Positions 9,579 to 18,273 of a stretch of 58,174 nt of DNA are shown piece by piece. How positions within the stretch are numbered: position 1 is the stretch's first letter; each line of letters begins with the position of its first letter. The position numbers were made by a program, and so were the translations under genes. Under the pieces are notes generated by a model. The model searched no databases. It was not told the DNA's origin and saw only the letters and a program-made list of their open reading frames with translations. Origin of the DNA: Siphonobacter sp047605205 (lineage in GTDB: Bacteria > Bacteroidota > Bacteroidia > Cytophagales > Spirosomataceae); NCBI GenBank assembly GCA_047605205.1, contig JASGGE010000007.1:1-58174 (forward strand). Direction: 5' to 3'.

Positions 9579-11183
9579 TTACTGCACGTTCGCATCAAAT
9601 ACCCCCGTTAACACTTTTCCATCCCGTTTAACCTGCAACCACAAACGGTATTTCCCCGCTTTGGGAAAGGCGTACGGAATGGTCAGGTGATTGGTATGCT
9701 CCAGATGTTCCGACATGGGTATATCCGGCATAATAATATGATTACGAGCCATTTCTGGAATGGAATTCAGCATCACTAAGACCTGATCAATACTATCCCG
9801 AAATACCTTAGGAGCTGAAGGTTTGGCCGGAATCCGGTTTGTCTCTGCAATCCGGTTTTTTAATACCTGCTGAGACGCACTGGAGAAGGTCCCTGTGGGG
9901 TGTAAGTGAATATATACTTGCCCATCATTTTTAAAGACCGCTGCATGACCCATCATTCCCAGATAAGGCTGTAACTCAGCGGCCTTACCATCAGGATCAA
10001 ATACTGAGAAATTCAGGTCATATACCTTACCCGCTCGCAGGTCCTCGTTTACCTGGGCTTCCCAAACCATACTCGACCCATCCTGCAATTTGGTGCTTAC
10101 GCCGGGTTTTCCACACATGGTAATGGCGGCATCTGCTAGCAAGGGCTTGGTATTGCTCACCGGAGTCGTAATGGCGTAGGTATCTTCCGGATCGGCCTTT
10201 GTTGATCCGGGTAGCGATTCAGGCAAAGCTGGTATAACTAGTGTATCGGTTATGGTATAAGCAAAACCCTGATAACGAACCATATCCGCATAAAGCAAAT
10301 ACGTTCCGGCGGGTAAAGGCGGCAACCTTGCCTGAAAATGCAGGGAATCAACCCGATAAGGATGCAAATGAGCAAAGGCCTCCATTGAACCTTGCCGAAT
10401 CAGGAACAGGTGCATTAGTTTCCCATGATCAGGAATGAGATAACTTAACGAGCGGTTTTTCTCCGAAAGGGAATCGATCTGAAGATTCAATACTGGCTGC
10501 CCATCCTCTACCGCGATGGAAGAAGTTGCCTGATAAGGCTTAAACATAAACTGCTTGTACTCATCGGCCCGGGCTTTCCACCAGTTATGGCCAACAAAAA
10601 CCAAACCAATGCAAAACGTAGCTCCTATAACAGAGCCTGTGAAATGTTTACGACGGGTTTTGCTTGTATCTTCCTGACCAGGCTGCATAAGTCCATCACT
10701 CATACTGGCTCCTAGCAAGGTGGTGAGTAAACCCAGCAGCAATAGCCCAAGTCCGGCCAATACCCAACCAGTACCTTTAGGCATGGTTTGTGTGGCCGTT
10801 GAAACCGCCAGAATCGGAATAACCGCCGTTCCGGTTCCCTGATTACCTTTTATGGTTACCTCTACACTTGCCGAACCGGCATCCATAAACCAGACCGTCC
10901 CTTCGTAACGTCCGGGTTCTTCTTTTGAAGGTAAGGCCAAATCCGCCCTGGGTGAACCTTCATCGCCGCCGTAGAAATAAATAGGTTTCAGCCCAATTTC
11001 CTGAATCGATCCCATCCCTGCCAATACAGTAACTTTTGCTGTTCCCGGAATGACGTCGGGGGGTTGAACATATACCTGAATGGGGTAATTCCCCGCCTTT
11101 CCTTCATATACCACACCCGAGCTGCCAACGTGAGCCCGCGAGAGAAAAGGGATCAAAATCAATAAAAAAAGATATCGTACCAT
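9579..11183 (-). CDS. Secreted/anchored protein of unknown function with Ig-like modules and a central TM helix
   Basis: I do not recognise a named family. Start ATG 11183 is preferred over 11210 because it yields a clean signal peptide (MVRYLFLLILIPFLSRA). A FixH/YtkA-like beta domain follows, then a glycine/leucine TM helix (about 140-160), a second TM helix (about 185-205), and two further beta-rich segments with MHLFLIRQ, AFAHLHP and AAVFKNDGQVYIHLHP. Such HLHP motifs occur in proteins near metal-handling or respiratory genes. It lies 79 bp downstream of a polytopic membrane protein gene on the same strand and is probably co-transcribed. A role in copper or oxidase maturation is only a guess. 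Confidence 0.55.
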   Translation of the reverse strand: MVRYLFLLILIPFLSRAHVGSSGVVYEGKAGNYPIQVYVQPPDVIPGTAKVTVLAGMGSIQEIGLKPIYFYGGDEGSPRADLALPSKEEPGRYEGTVWFMDAGSASVEVTIKGNQGTGTAVIPILAVSTATQTMPKGTGWVLAGLGLLLLGLLTTLLGASMSDGLMQPGQEDTSKTRRKHFTGSVIGATFCIGLVFVGHNWWKARADEYKQFMFKPYQATSSIAVEDGQPVLNLQIDSLSEKNRSLSYLIPDHGKLMHLFLIRQGSMEAFAHLHPYRVDSLHFQARLPPLPAGTYLLYADMVRYQGFAYTITDTLVIPALPESLPGSTKADPEDTYAITTPVSNTKPLLADAAITMCGKPGVSTKLQDGSSMVWEAQVNEDLRAGKVYDLNFSVFDPDGKAAELQPYLGMMGHAAVFKNDGQVYIHLHPTGTFSSASQQVLKNRIAETNRIPAKPSAPKVFRDSIDQVLVMLNSIPEMARNHIIMPDIPMSEHLEHTNHLTIPYAFPKAGKYRLWLQVKRDGKVLTGVFDANVQ

Positions 11184-11262
11184 TATTCCATTTTCAGTGT
11201 CCAGAGGCATTCATTGCTTTTGCTTCCGTTTAGCTGAATGCGTTGTTCGGCCAGGCAATTTC

Positions 11263-12486
11263 TTATCGTACGACTCGTTTCATCCAATTTCCCCAGGCCA
11301 GAGCCATTCTGGTAGAGAGGATCGTAATCAGCGTAGCAATGCCCAGGCCTTTGGCTAATTGAGTTAAGGATTCGCTGTTTCGAGGATGATACTTGAACCG
11401 ATATTCCCAGTTAGGGTCGCTCCCGTAATACCACTGGTAGCTGCCAAATACTTTGTTGCGGGCGAAGGCAGAAGTAAATAGAAATTCCGAAAAATACCAC
11501 TGTATCAGGATATATACGGCCATAAAGGTTATCGCCAGCACCAGGCTTTGGGTCCAGTCATTTTGAGTGGCAATTCGCATCGACACCCAGTCACAAGCGA
11601 GAGCCGGAATCACTAACAATACCGGAAAACCATAAAACTGAAAGTGGCTAACCGGGTTAAGAATTGGCCCCAGCAGAGGTTCGGCAGGAAATTGTTGTAA
11701 GATCCAATTCGTGATGAGCAGTACCGACATGTAAATCAGACTAATAATCGTTCGGCCCCAGCGATGCCCCGAAGCCCGCCCCGTTGATAACAGAATCAGG
11801 GGAAAAATAAAACCTGATACCTGATAATACAAAGACGTATGACCATGCGAAGAAGAAATAAATTCCGACGTAAACAGATAACATTCTGCCAGTAAGAAAG
11901 CCGCCGTCAGCATAAAAAGCAAACGTAACCGCCGAATGGCCCCCGCATTCTGTTGTTTTGTAAGGGTTTTAATGGGTTCAGCCCGATTCAAGATCGCCAT
12001 TACGATTAGCATTGCTCCTAGCTGAATCATCATTAATCCCAATAGCAGAATGGTATGCGGAGGCGTAAAAATCTCAACATCGAGGCCATAAGCAGCGTGC
12101 CACCAGTCATCAAAAGGAGCGGAAGTTAAGGCGGCGATGCTCCCCCAGATGCAGAAAAGCCCCCCTAACGAACTGTAAAATACAACCCAGAAACGAACCG
12201 AGCGGTTTTTATCGGCAGTATTTCCCCAAAAACTGGTTTTTAAACACTGAATTCCGGTCAATAAACCAGCAAAGGCCGAACCGGCATACACAACTACGTG
12301 CGGAGCCGAAAACAGTCCGTCACGGCCAATGGTAATGTGCCAGGAAATATCCCACAAAATACCAACGACAATACTAAGAGAGGCTACGACACAGGCGTAT
12401 ACGTACAGCGGGATTCCCAACAGCAGCGACGCACTTTTTTGCGAAGACTGCTCCAGTGTTCGTACAGAGGAAACGATACCAGACAT
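11263..12486 (-). CDS. Polytopic membrane protein of unknown function
   Basis: 407 residues with about nine or ten hydrophobic helices. The first (PLYVYACVVASLSIVVGI) is followed by DISWHITIGRDGLFSAPHVVVY, which carries His residues next to the membrane. A second His patch (WWHAAYGLDVEIFTPPHT) lies between later helices. Paired membrane-embedded histidines suggest metal or haem contact, but this is inference. It precedes the secreted protein gene that ends at 9579 and the two probably form one operon. No family name is claimed. Confidence 0.55.
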   Translation of the reverse strand: MSGIVSSVRTLEQSSQKSASLLLGIPLYVYACVVASLSIVVGILWDISWHITIGRDGLFSAPHVVVYAGSAFAGLLTGIQCLKTSFWGNTADKNRSVRFWVVFYSSLGGLFCIWGSIAALTSAPFDDWWHAAYGLDVEIFTPPHTILLLGLMMIQLGAMLIVMAILNRAEPIKTLTKQQNAGAIRRLRLLFMLTAAFLLAECYLFTSEFISSSHGHTSLYYQVSGFIFPLILLSTGRASGHRWGRTIISLIYMSVLLITNWILQQFPAEPLLGPILNPVSHFQFYGFPVLLVIPALACDWVSMRIATQNDWTQSLVLAITFMAVYILIQWYFSEFLFTSAFARNKVFGSYQWYYGSDPNWEYRFKYHPRNSESLTQLAKGLGIATLITILSTRMALAWGNWMKRVVR

Positions 12487-12709
12487 GGTTATGGAGTTAA
12501 TGAATCTGACTAAAATCGACTGTTACCCTATTTTATACGCTAAAGATCACCCTTTTTAGTAACGGCCCCAATTAACCCTGGATTAACGGTGGAAGACCAA
12601 ACGTTTTCACAATTCTTTATACAAAATCACTTTTTTTGTCGACATCCGTTTCTTACCTAAACCGGATTGTCATTACTTTTAGTGCATCACTCATCTAACA
12701 AATCCCCCC

Positions 12710-14248
12710 ATGAAGTACGTTTTCATTTGTATTCTAGGAACTTTCCTGTCTACGGTATATGCTCAAACGCCTAAACCGCCCGCCGCGGCTCCGACTGAAA
12801 AACCGGCTCCCAAAGAAGACAAACCTCATACGCTAAGTTTAAACGTCGATTCCCAGGTAACCACCAAAGGCGAAGTAACCATTAAAGGGCAGAAAGTACC
12901 GTATAAGGCAACCACCGGCACCATTCCCGTCTGGGATGAAGAAGGTAAGGCTGTCGCTGGCATTTTCTTTACTTATTTCGAACGTTCCGACGTATCCGAC
13001 CGCTCTACGCGTCCACTCATTATTTCTTTCAACGGCGGGCCGGGAACAGCTTCCGTCTGGATGATGATTGGCTATACCGGTCCACGTATTCTCAAAGTCG
13101 ACGATGAAGGATATCCTGTCCAACCTTATGGCATGAAGGACAACCCGAATTCAATCCTGGATATAGCCGATATCGTTTACGTAGATCCTGTTAATACGGG
13201 CTTCTCCCGGCCCGTTAGTAAAGAGGTTCCGGCGGCAAAGCTATTCTTTGGCGTTAATGCCGACGTGAAATACCTGGCCGAATGGATCAATACTTTCGTA
13301 AGCCGCTATAACCGCTGGGCTTCTCCTAAATACCTGATTGGCGAAAGCTACGGCACCACCCGCGTATCGGGTCTGGCTCTGGAGTTGCAAAGCCGCCACT
13401 GGATGTATTTGAATGGGGTCATTCTGGTATCACCTACTGATCTGGGTATCAAACGCGACGGCCCCGCCAACGGTGCCCTGCAATTGCCCTATATGGCGGC
13501 TACGGCCTGGTATCATAACGCTCTGGCTCCCGACTTGCAGAAAAAAGACTTAACTGATTATCTTCCGGAAGTAGAAGCCTTCACCATTACCGAATATTTA
13601 CCGGCTCTGGCAATGGGTGGGGCCATTCCTGAACAAAAGAAGAAAGAAATTGTCACCAAAGTAGCCCGGTATTCGGGTCTGTCAGAGAAAGCCGTATCAC
13701 AGCAGAATCTGGGTATTCCGGTGAATTTTTTCTGGAAAGAATTACTGCGGGATAAAGGCTATACCGTCGGCCGTCTGGACTCACGGTATCGGGGTATCGA
13801 TGAAAAAGATGCCGGCGATAGCCCAGACTACAATTCCGAGTTAACCTCCTGGTTACATTCCTTTACCCCTGCCATTAACCAATACATCCGGGAAGAACTG
13901 GGTTATAAAACCGACCTGAAGTATTATATGTTTGGGCCAACCTTCCCCTGGGACCGCACCAACGACCATACCGGCGAAAACCTGCGGTCGGCGATGGCTC
14001 AGAATCCTTACCTGCACTTGCTGGTGCAGTCGGGGTATTATGATGGTGCCTGCGATTACTTCAACGCCAAATACAGCATGTGGCAAATCAATTCCAGTGG
14101 AAAGTTGAAGGACCGAATGTCTTGGGAAGGCTACCGCAGCGGACATATGATGTACTTACGCAAGGAAGACTTAGCCACCAGCAACGAACACCTCCGCGAG
14201 TTCATCAAGAAAAGTACGCCTAAGGCTGGTCAGCCGGCAAAGTACTAA
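12710..14248 (+). CDS. Secreted S10 family peptidase (serine carboxypeptidase-like)
   Basis: Exported serine carboxypeptidase fold. A signal peptide (MKYVFICILGTFLSTVYAQ) and a proline/lysine-rich linker lead into the S10 hallmark FNGGPGTASVWM. The active serine lies in GESYG (Ser213), a probable Asp in SGYYDGACDY (Asp445) and the His in YRSGHMMYL (His479). The 512-residue length is normal for bacterial S10 proteins. It is monocistronic, with an intrinsic terminator 40 bp after the stop. Confidence 0.92.
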   Translation: MKYVFICILGTFLSTVYAQTPKPPAAAPTEKPAPKEDKPHTLSLNVDSQVTTKGEVTIKGQKVPYKATTGTIPVWDEEGKAVAGIFFTYFERSDVSDRSTRPLIISFNGGPGTASVWMMIGYTGPRILKVDDEGYPVQPYGMKDNPNSILDIADIVYVDPVNTGFSRPVSKEVPAAKLFFGVNADVKYLAEWINTFVSRYNRWASPKYLIGESYGTTRVSGLALELQSRHWMYLNGVILVSPTDLGIKRDGPANGALQLPYMAATAWYHNALAPDLQKKDLTDYLPEVEAFTITEYLPALAMGGAIPEQKKKEIVTKVARYSGLSEKAVSQQNLGIPVNFFWKELLRDKGYTVGRLDSRYRGIDEKDAGDSPDYNSELTSWLHSFTPAINQYIREELGYKTDLKYYMFGPTFPWDRTNDHTGENLRSAMAQNPYLHLLVQSGYYDGACDYFNAKYSMWQINSSGKLKDRMSWEGYRSGHMMYLRKEDLATSNEHLREFIKKSTPKAGQPAKY

Positions 14249-14289
14249 CCCCTACTCATGAATAAGGTTTCGTGACTTTCAGAAAGAAC

Positions 14290-14357
14290 AAAAACGCCTG
14301 TCTTCTTATCATTTCCCGAATACTAAACGGAAAAGAGTAAATAGACAGGCGTTTTTT
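14290..14357. terminator. Terminator of the S10 peptidase gene
   Basis: AAAAACGCCTGTCT (14290-14303) pairs with AGACAGGCGTTTTTT (14343-14357) around a 39-nt loop, ending in a T run on the plus strand. Confidence 0.65.
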
Positions 14358-14376
14358 ATTACAGAATCTTCATCAA

Positions 14377-14617
14377 TTAAGGAACAAGCTTATAAGTAGT
14401 CCAGGGAGCTTTATACCACTTAACATAGTAATAATAAGGATCGTCTGCTTGCGATACAACCGTTGAATCTATTGTACTAAGTGGTATTCTTACTGATGTC
14501 TAAAGCATCAATATCTAGTGCCTCACACGACAGATAGGTTAAATTAGTAAAACTTCTTTTTAAACTAACCACGAGCAAGACTCCCTCTCTCTTTAGCCGT
14601 GGTAAACTGGGTGGATA
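14377..14617 (-). pseudogene. Decayed leucine-rich-repeat protein fragment
   Basis: No intact gene lies here. A minus-strand frame from 14617 to 14480 encodes a stretch with NLTYLSC and LDIDALDISKNT, which matches the bacterial LRR pattern LxxLDISKNT seen in Bacteroidota surface proteins. It ends in TAG; a shifted minus-strand frame then continues to a TAA at 14377 with an aromatic-rich end (DPYYYYVKWYKAPW). The two pieces read like one C-terminal part broken by a frameshift. The assignment rests on short motifs. Confidence 0.4.
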
Positions 14618-14630
14618 TCAAGGTTATCCT

Positions 14631-14678
14631 AAAACAAAAAAGGACCTACAGAAATTCTGTAAGTCCTTTTTTTGTTTT
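14631..14678 (-). terminator. Terminator of tRNA-Pro
   Basis: A near-perfect inverted repeat, AAAACAAAAAAGGAC-TACAG with CTGT--GTCCTTTTTTTGTTTT, lies directly downstream of the tRNA on the minus strand. Confidence 0.75.
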
Positions 14679-14682
14679 AAAG

Positions 14683-14756
14683 TCGGGATGGCGGGATTCG
14701 AACCCACGACCCCTTGCACCCCATGCAAGTACACTACCTGGCTGTGCTACATCCCG
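14683..14756 (-). tRNA. tRNA-Pro (GGG)
   Basis: On the minus strand, the acceptor CGGGATG pairs with CATCCCG, with discriminator A. The anticodon arm CTTGC-ATGGGGT-GCAAG gives anticodon GGG, and the T arm carries GGGTTCGAATCCC. The length is 74 nt and CCA is not encoded. Confidence 0.95.
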
Positions 14757-14768
14757 AAAATGTGGGTG

Positions 14769-14776
14769 CAAAGATA
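14769..14776 (-). promoter_or_regulatory. -7 promoter element for tRNA-Pro
   Basis: TATCTTTG on the minus strand, 13 bp upstream of the tRNA 5' end, matches TAnnTTTG. Its distance fits direct initiation near the tRNA start. Confidence 0.55.
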
Positions 14777-14822
14777 AGGCCTAAAACCGCTTTCTCCGGA
14801 TTCTAACCAAACATTTTTTTCA

Positions 14823-14859
14823 AAAAAACCTCTTGACCAAAGAAGTCAAGAGGTTTTTT
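14823..14859. terminator. Terminator downstream of the M1 peptidase gene
   Basis: A perfect 15-bp stem (AAAAAACCTCTTGAC and its complement) with a 7-nt loop has T runs on both strands. It ends the minus-strand M1 gene. Confidence 0.8.
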
Positions 14860-14902
14860 ATAAGGCATATTGTTTAAGGAGTGTTCTGATTTTCAGAGAG
14901 GC

Positions 14903-17272
14903 CTAGTTATTACTACGTCCGCCTACGGCACCACTTGCTTTGCGTTGCTCCTGCATGGGGTTAGCCTGTGCCGGGCGTTGCTGCTGCTGTTTGAACATCT
15001 GGAAGCGAGTCGGTTGAGCGGGTTGTTTGGGGAACGAATTATTCTCTGCATCAATATCCGCAATTTCCTGGAAGGGATCGAGGGTCCATTGTACTACTTT
15101 TTTATCCGTAGGGATAACCTTCTTGATACTGACATCATTCATCCGCCAGATTTCTGCCGGAAAACGGAATACTTCAGTGGTTCCGTCTTCGTATTTAGCC
15201 TGTAAAATTACGGGCATTGGTAAGCCTCCTTTGTTTTTGATATTCAGGGTATAGAAATTCTTACCTGATTCCAACAGTTTGCGTTCGTCTTCGCTTAGCG
15301 AAGCAACATATTCAGCGTATCTTTTCTTCTCAGCGTCGGTAACGGCGTAGCGATCGTAACTATTGTAGAAGTCATTCATGGCTGGATTTGCTTCTACAAC
15401 GGTTTGCTTGATGTCTTTTTTATTGTGTTCGACTGCCATCGTCTGGCGGCGTTTTTCATCGGCTACTTTCTGAGCCGCTTTTTTCACTGCCGGATCCATG
15501 GGGTCAATGGCAAACCATTCTACTTCTGCTAAATCCTGGTCAACGGGTTCAACGGAATAGAACCAACCTTTCCAGAACCAATCCAGATCGACACCAGAGG
15601 CATCCTCCATGGTACGGAAGAAATCAGCCGGAGTTGGATGCTTAAAGGCCCAACGACGAGCATATTCTTTAAAAGCATAATCAAATAACTCCCGGCCCAT
15701 TACGGTTTCCCGCAGGATGTTCAGAGCTGTAGCGGGTTTTGCATAGGCATTGGGGCCAAATTGCATGATATTGTCCGATGAAGCCATAATGGGTACCTGC
15801 GTGTTAGGAGCAGAACGCATATAGTCAACGATATACTGAGGCTCACCACGGCGGCTTGGATAGTTACGATCCCACTCCTGTTCAGCCAGGTATTGGCAAA
15901 AGGTATTTAACCCTTCATCCATCCAAGACCACTGACGTTCATCTGAATTGACAATCATGGGGAAGAAGTTGTGGCCTACTTCGTGGATAATAACCCCAAT
16001 CATCCCGTATTTTGTGCCTTCAGAATACGTTCCGTCTGGCTCAGGGCGACCGCCGTTGAAACAAATCATGGGATATTCCATACCACCACCTGGCGTTGCA
16101 TGACAAGAAATCGCGACTGGATATGGATAAGGAATGGTATGTGAGGAGTAGCTTTTCAGGGTATGGGCAACTACCTGGGTTGAATACTTACCCCACAATG
16201 GGTTGCCTTCTTTCGAATAGTAACTCATGCAAAGTACTTTTTTCCCTTCTACATCGGCCATCATGGCATCCCAGATAAACTTGCGGCTACTGGTAAAGGC
16301 AAAGTCACGTACGTTATCTGCTTTGAATAGCCAGGTTTTCTTAGTAGTTATGTTTTTGTTGGCTTCGGCCTTTACGGCTTCGTCCTGCGTAACAATCACT
16401 ACCGGGTCTTTATAATTTTTCCTGGCCTGATCTAAACGATCCAGTTGCGTTTTAGAAAGCACCTGGGCATAGTTCTGGCACTCTCCCGTAGCTCCTACTA
16501 CGTGGTCACTGGGAGCGGTAATGGCTACTTTATAGTTGCCGAATGGCACCGTAAACTCACCCTGCCCCAGGAACTGCTTGTGTTGCCAGCCGTTTACATC
16601 GTCATATACGGCCATCCGGGGAAACCAGTGAGCAATGAAGTAGTTATAGTTTCCATCCTGAGCAAAAAACTCATAACCAGAGCGGCCATAATAAGCCGTG
16701 ATGTTGTAGTTCCACTCTACTGAAAAACTGACTGACTGGCCTGGTTTTAAGGGCGTAGGCAAATCAATCCGCATCATGGTATGGTTGGTAACGGTATGCA
16801 GAGAAGCCCCTTTCGCGTCTTTTACCGAAATAATGTTATACCCATATTCCTTCTTATCAATACCCGCCAAACGGGTTAATTGAGCCGCCTGCATACCATT
16901 TTCACTAACACCCCCTAATTGAGTGGTTGCTCCGATAGCATCTTTTTTGAAGAGGTTCTGATCCAACTGGATCCAGAGATAAGGCAGTTCATCGGGAGAA
17001 TAGTTATGGTACGTAACTGTCTCGGTTCCGATAATACGTTGATTGGCATCATCTAGTTCTACCTTAATGTCGTAGTCAGCCCGTTGCTGCCAGTATTCCT
17101 TACCCGGAGCTCCGGAAGCTGTCCGCGTTGTGTTAGGAGTAGGCAACATTGTGCCCATTTGTTCAAAGCGGGTATTCGCATTGAATTCCGCTGAAGGAAG
17201 ATTGCCACGCTGGGCATACACAGACGACCACATGGCACAGCAAGTACCGATGGTCAGAAGCAAACGTTTCAT
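14903..17272 (-). CDS. Secreted M1 family metallopeptidase
   Basis: Zinc aminopeptidase-like enzyme of the gluzincin clan. Start ATG 17272 gives a signal peptide (MKRLLLTIGTCCAMWSSVYAQ); the frame runs 15 codons further upstream but without a signal sequence. The 789-residue protein has an N-terminal beta domain, the zinc motif HEVGH at 430-434 and the third ligand Glu453 in WMDEGLN, which is the HExxH-x18-E spacing of M1. Upstream, GGGMEYPM stands where M1 enzymes have the exopeptidase GAMEN motif. The C terminus is Gln/Arg-rich (KQQQQRPAQ). It is monocistronic. Confidence 0.92.
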   Translation of the reverse strand: MKRLLLTIGTCCAMWSSVYAQRGNLPSAEFNANTRFEQMGTMLPTPNTTRTASGAPGKEYWQQRADYDIKVELDDANQRIIGTETVTYHNYSPDELPYLWIQLDQNLFKKDAIGATTQLGGVSENGMQAAQLTRLAGIDKKEYGYNIISVKDAKGASLHTVTNHTMMRIDLPTPLKPGQSVSFSVEWNYNITAYYGRSGYEFFAQDGNYNYFIAHWFPRMAVYDDVNGWQHKQFLGQGEFTVPFGNYKVAITAPSDHVVGATGECQNYAQVLSKTQLDRLDQARKNYKDPVVIVTQDEAVKAEANKNITTKKTWLFKADNVRDFAFTSSRKFIWDAMMADVEGKKVLCMSYYSKEGNPLWGKYSTQVVAHTLKSYSSHTIPYPYPVAISCHATPGGGMEYPMICFNGGRPEPDGTYSEGTKYGMIGVIIHEVGHNFFPMIVNSDERQWSWMDEGLNTFCQYLAEQEWDRNYPSRRGEPQYIVDYMRSAPNTQVPIMASSDNIMQFGPNAYAKPATALNILRETVMGRELFDYAFKEYARRWAFKHPTPADFFRTMEDASGVDLDWFWKGWFYSVEPVDQDLAEVEWFAIDPMDPAVKKAAQKVADEKRRQTMAVEHNKKDIKQTVVEANPAMNDFYNSYDRYAVTDAEKKRYAEYVASLSEDERKLLESGKNFYTLNIKNKGGLPMPVILQAKYEDGTTEVFRFPAEIWRMNDVSIKKVIPTDKKVVQWTLDPFQEIADIDAENNSFPKQPAQPTRFQMFKQQQQRPAQANPMQEQRKASGAVGGRSNN

Positions 17273-17553
17273 CCTTGATGAAGCTAAAATTAGGTAAACA
17301 GTGGTTCGAAGATACATAAAATCTGGTGAAGACTGAGAAAAATCCCCAGTAGCTTCGGCCAGTTAAGAATTTTCAGCGACATGATATACCTTTTGGAATA
17401 AAAATCAAAGCCTTGCCTGCCGTTAACGGTTGCAAATCAGGTTCTATAGTGGGCTTACAGAAAGGTGGTCTTCCATTTAGTCATCCAGAATTTCATAACA
17501 ACGGGAGGTCCCTTTAATGAGTAGTCGTAATGCCCCTCGCGAAGACATGGTAG

Positions 17554-17742
17554 CTCCTTTGGGTTATTATTTCGTTCGTCTTTCTGAGTCTGGATCTACT
17601 AGGCGAACGCCTTGAATATCCTTTTGAAAACCGGGTCGAAGGGCTTCCACTCACTGCTCTTTCTCTATCCATCAAAACAATAACTAAAGAACATTTGGGC
17701 GAAAAAAATCTACCGGCAAAAAAGATAATCCAGATGACGTGA
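17554..17742 (+). pseudogene. C-terminal scrap of a bestrophin-family (UPF0187-type) membrane protein
   Basis: Within the otherwise featureless 17273-17778 gap, one plus-strand frame encodes WVIISFVFLSLDLLGERLEY, then PFENRV, GLPLTALS and HLGEKNLP, ending with TGA at 17740. This is the characteristic end of bacterial bestrophin-like channel proteins. In-frame TAG at 17551 cuts it off and nothing recognisable of the rest remains upstream. It is an eroded remnant with no start; there is no evidence of expression. The preceding 280 bp hold nothing I can identify. Confidence 0.65.
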
Positions 17743-17778
17743 TGTTGTAACAGAGATTAGCCGAAATAACTTGTATAA

Positions 17779-18165
17779 TTATAATTCCCGTTTAGGTACA
17801 TACACCTTATTTCCACGGTCATTAATGTAATATTGGCCGCCTCTTGGGCCTTCATAAATGGTTCTACCCTGACCATAATTGTACGCTTCATCACTATAGT
17901 CTTTCGCTTTTCTTCCTACTTCATTGGTATAAGGATTGACATTTCCCTGAGTGGAGAAATTATTCCAGTTTGTATCGTCCCTTTTGGTTGAATAGTAAGG
18001 ATCTACCACTATACCATTTTGACGAGTATAACCATTATTGTATTGAACGCGAATACTTGGTTGTTGATAAACAGAGCGTGGTGTACTTGGAGCATAATAT
18101 CCATACTGAGCAAACGTAGTGAGAGAAAAAAGAAAGCCGATGGTTGAGAGCAGTAACATTTTCAT
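17779..18165 (-). CDS. Small secreted protein with PBCV-type basic adaptor-like C-terminal motif
   Basis: 128 residues starting with a signal peptide (MKMLLLSTIGFLFSLTTFAQ). The middle is Tyr/Asn-rich and low in complexity. The end carries GPRGGQYYINDRGNKVYVPK, which resembles the short basic adaptor motif first defined in chlorovirus (PBCV-1) proteins and also found at the ends of assorted bacterial proteins. What the motif does here is unknown; a surface-attachment or protein-docking role is inference. It is monocistronic. Confidence 0.6.
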   Translation of the reverse strand: MKMLLLSTIGFLFSLTTFAQYGYYAPSTPRSVYQQPSIRVQYNNGYTRQNGIVVDPYYSTKRDDTNWNNFSTQGNVNPYTNEVGRKAKDYSDEAYNYGQGRTIYEGPRGGQYYINDRGNKVYVPKREL

Positions 18166-18273
18166 ATCAAAGTTGTTTTTATCTATCTATCGCTTTACTG
18201 CTAGAAAAGTTAACACTTCGTGCATTTTTATCTTAGAGCTATCTTTATTGTGCGAATAGTTGCCCCTTAACAT

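Noticed and set aside
14599..14784. Plus-strand ORF over tRNA-Pro
   Set aside because: It is antisense to a clear tRNA; the protein-like translation is an artefact of the tRNA sequence.
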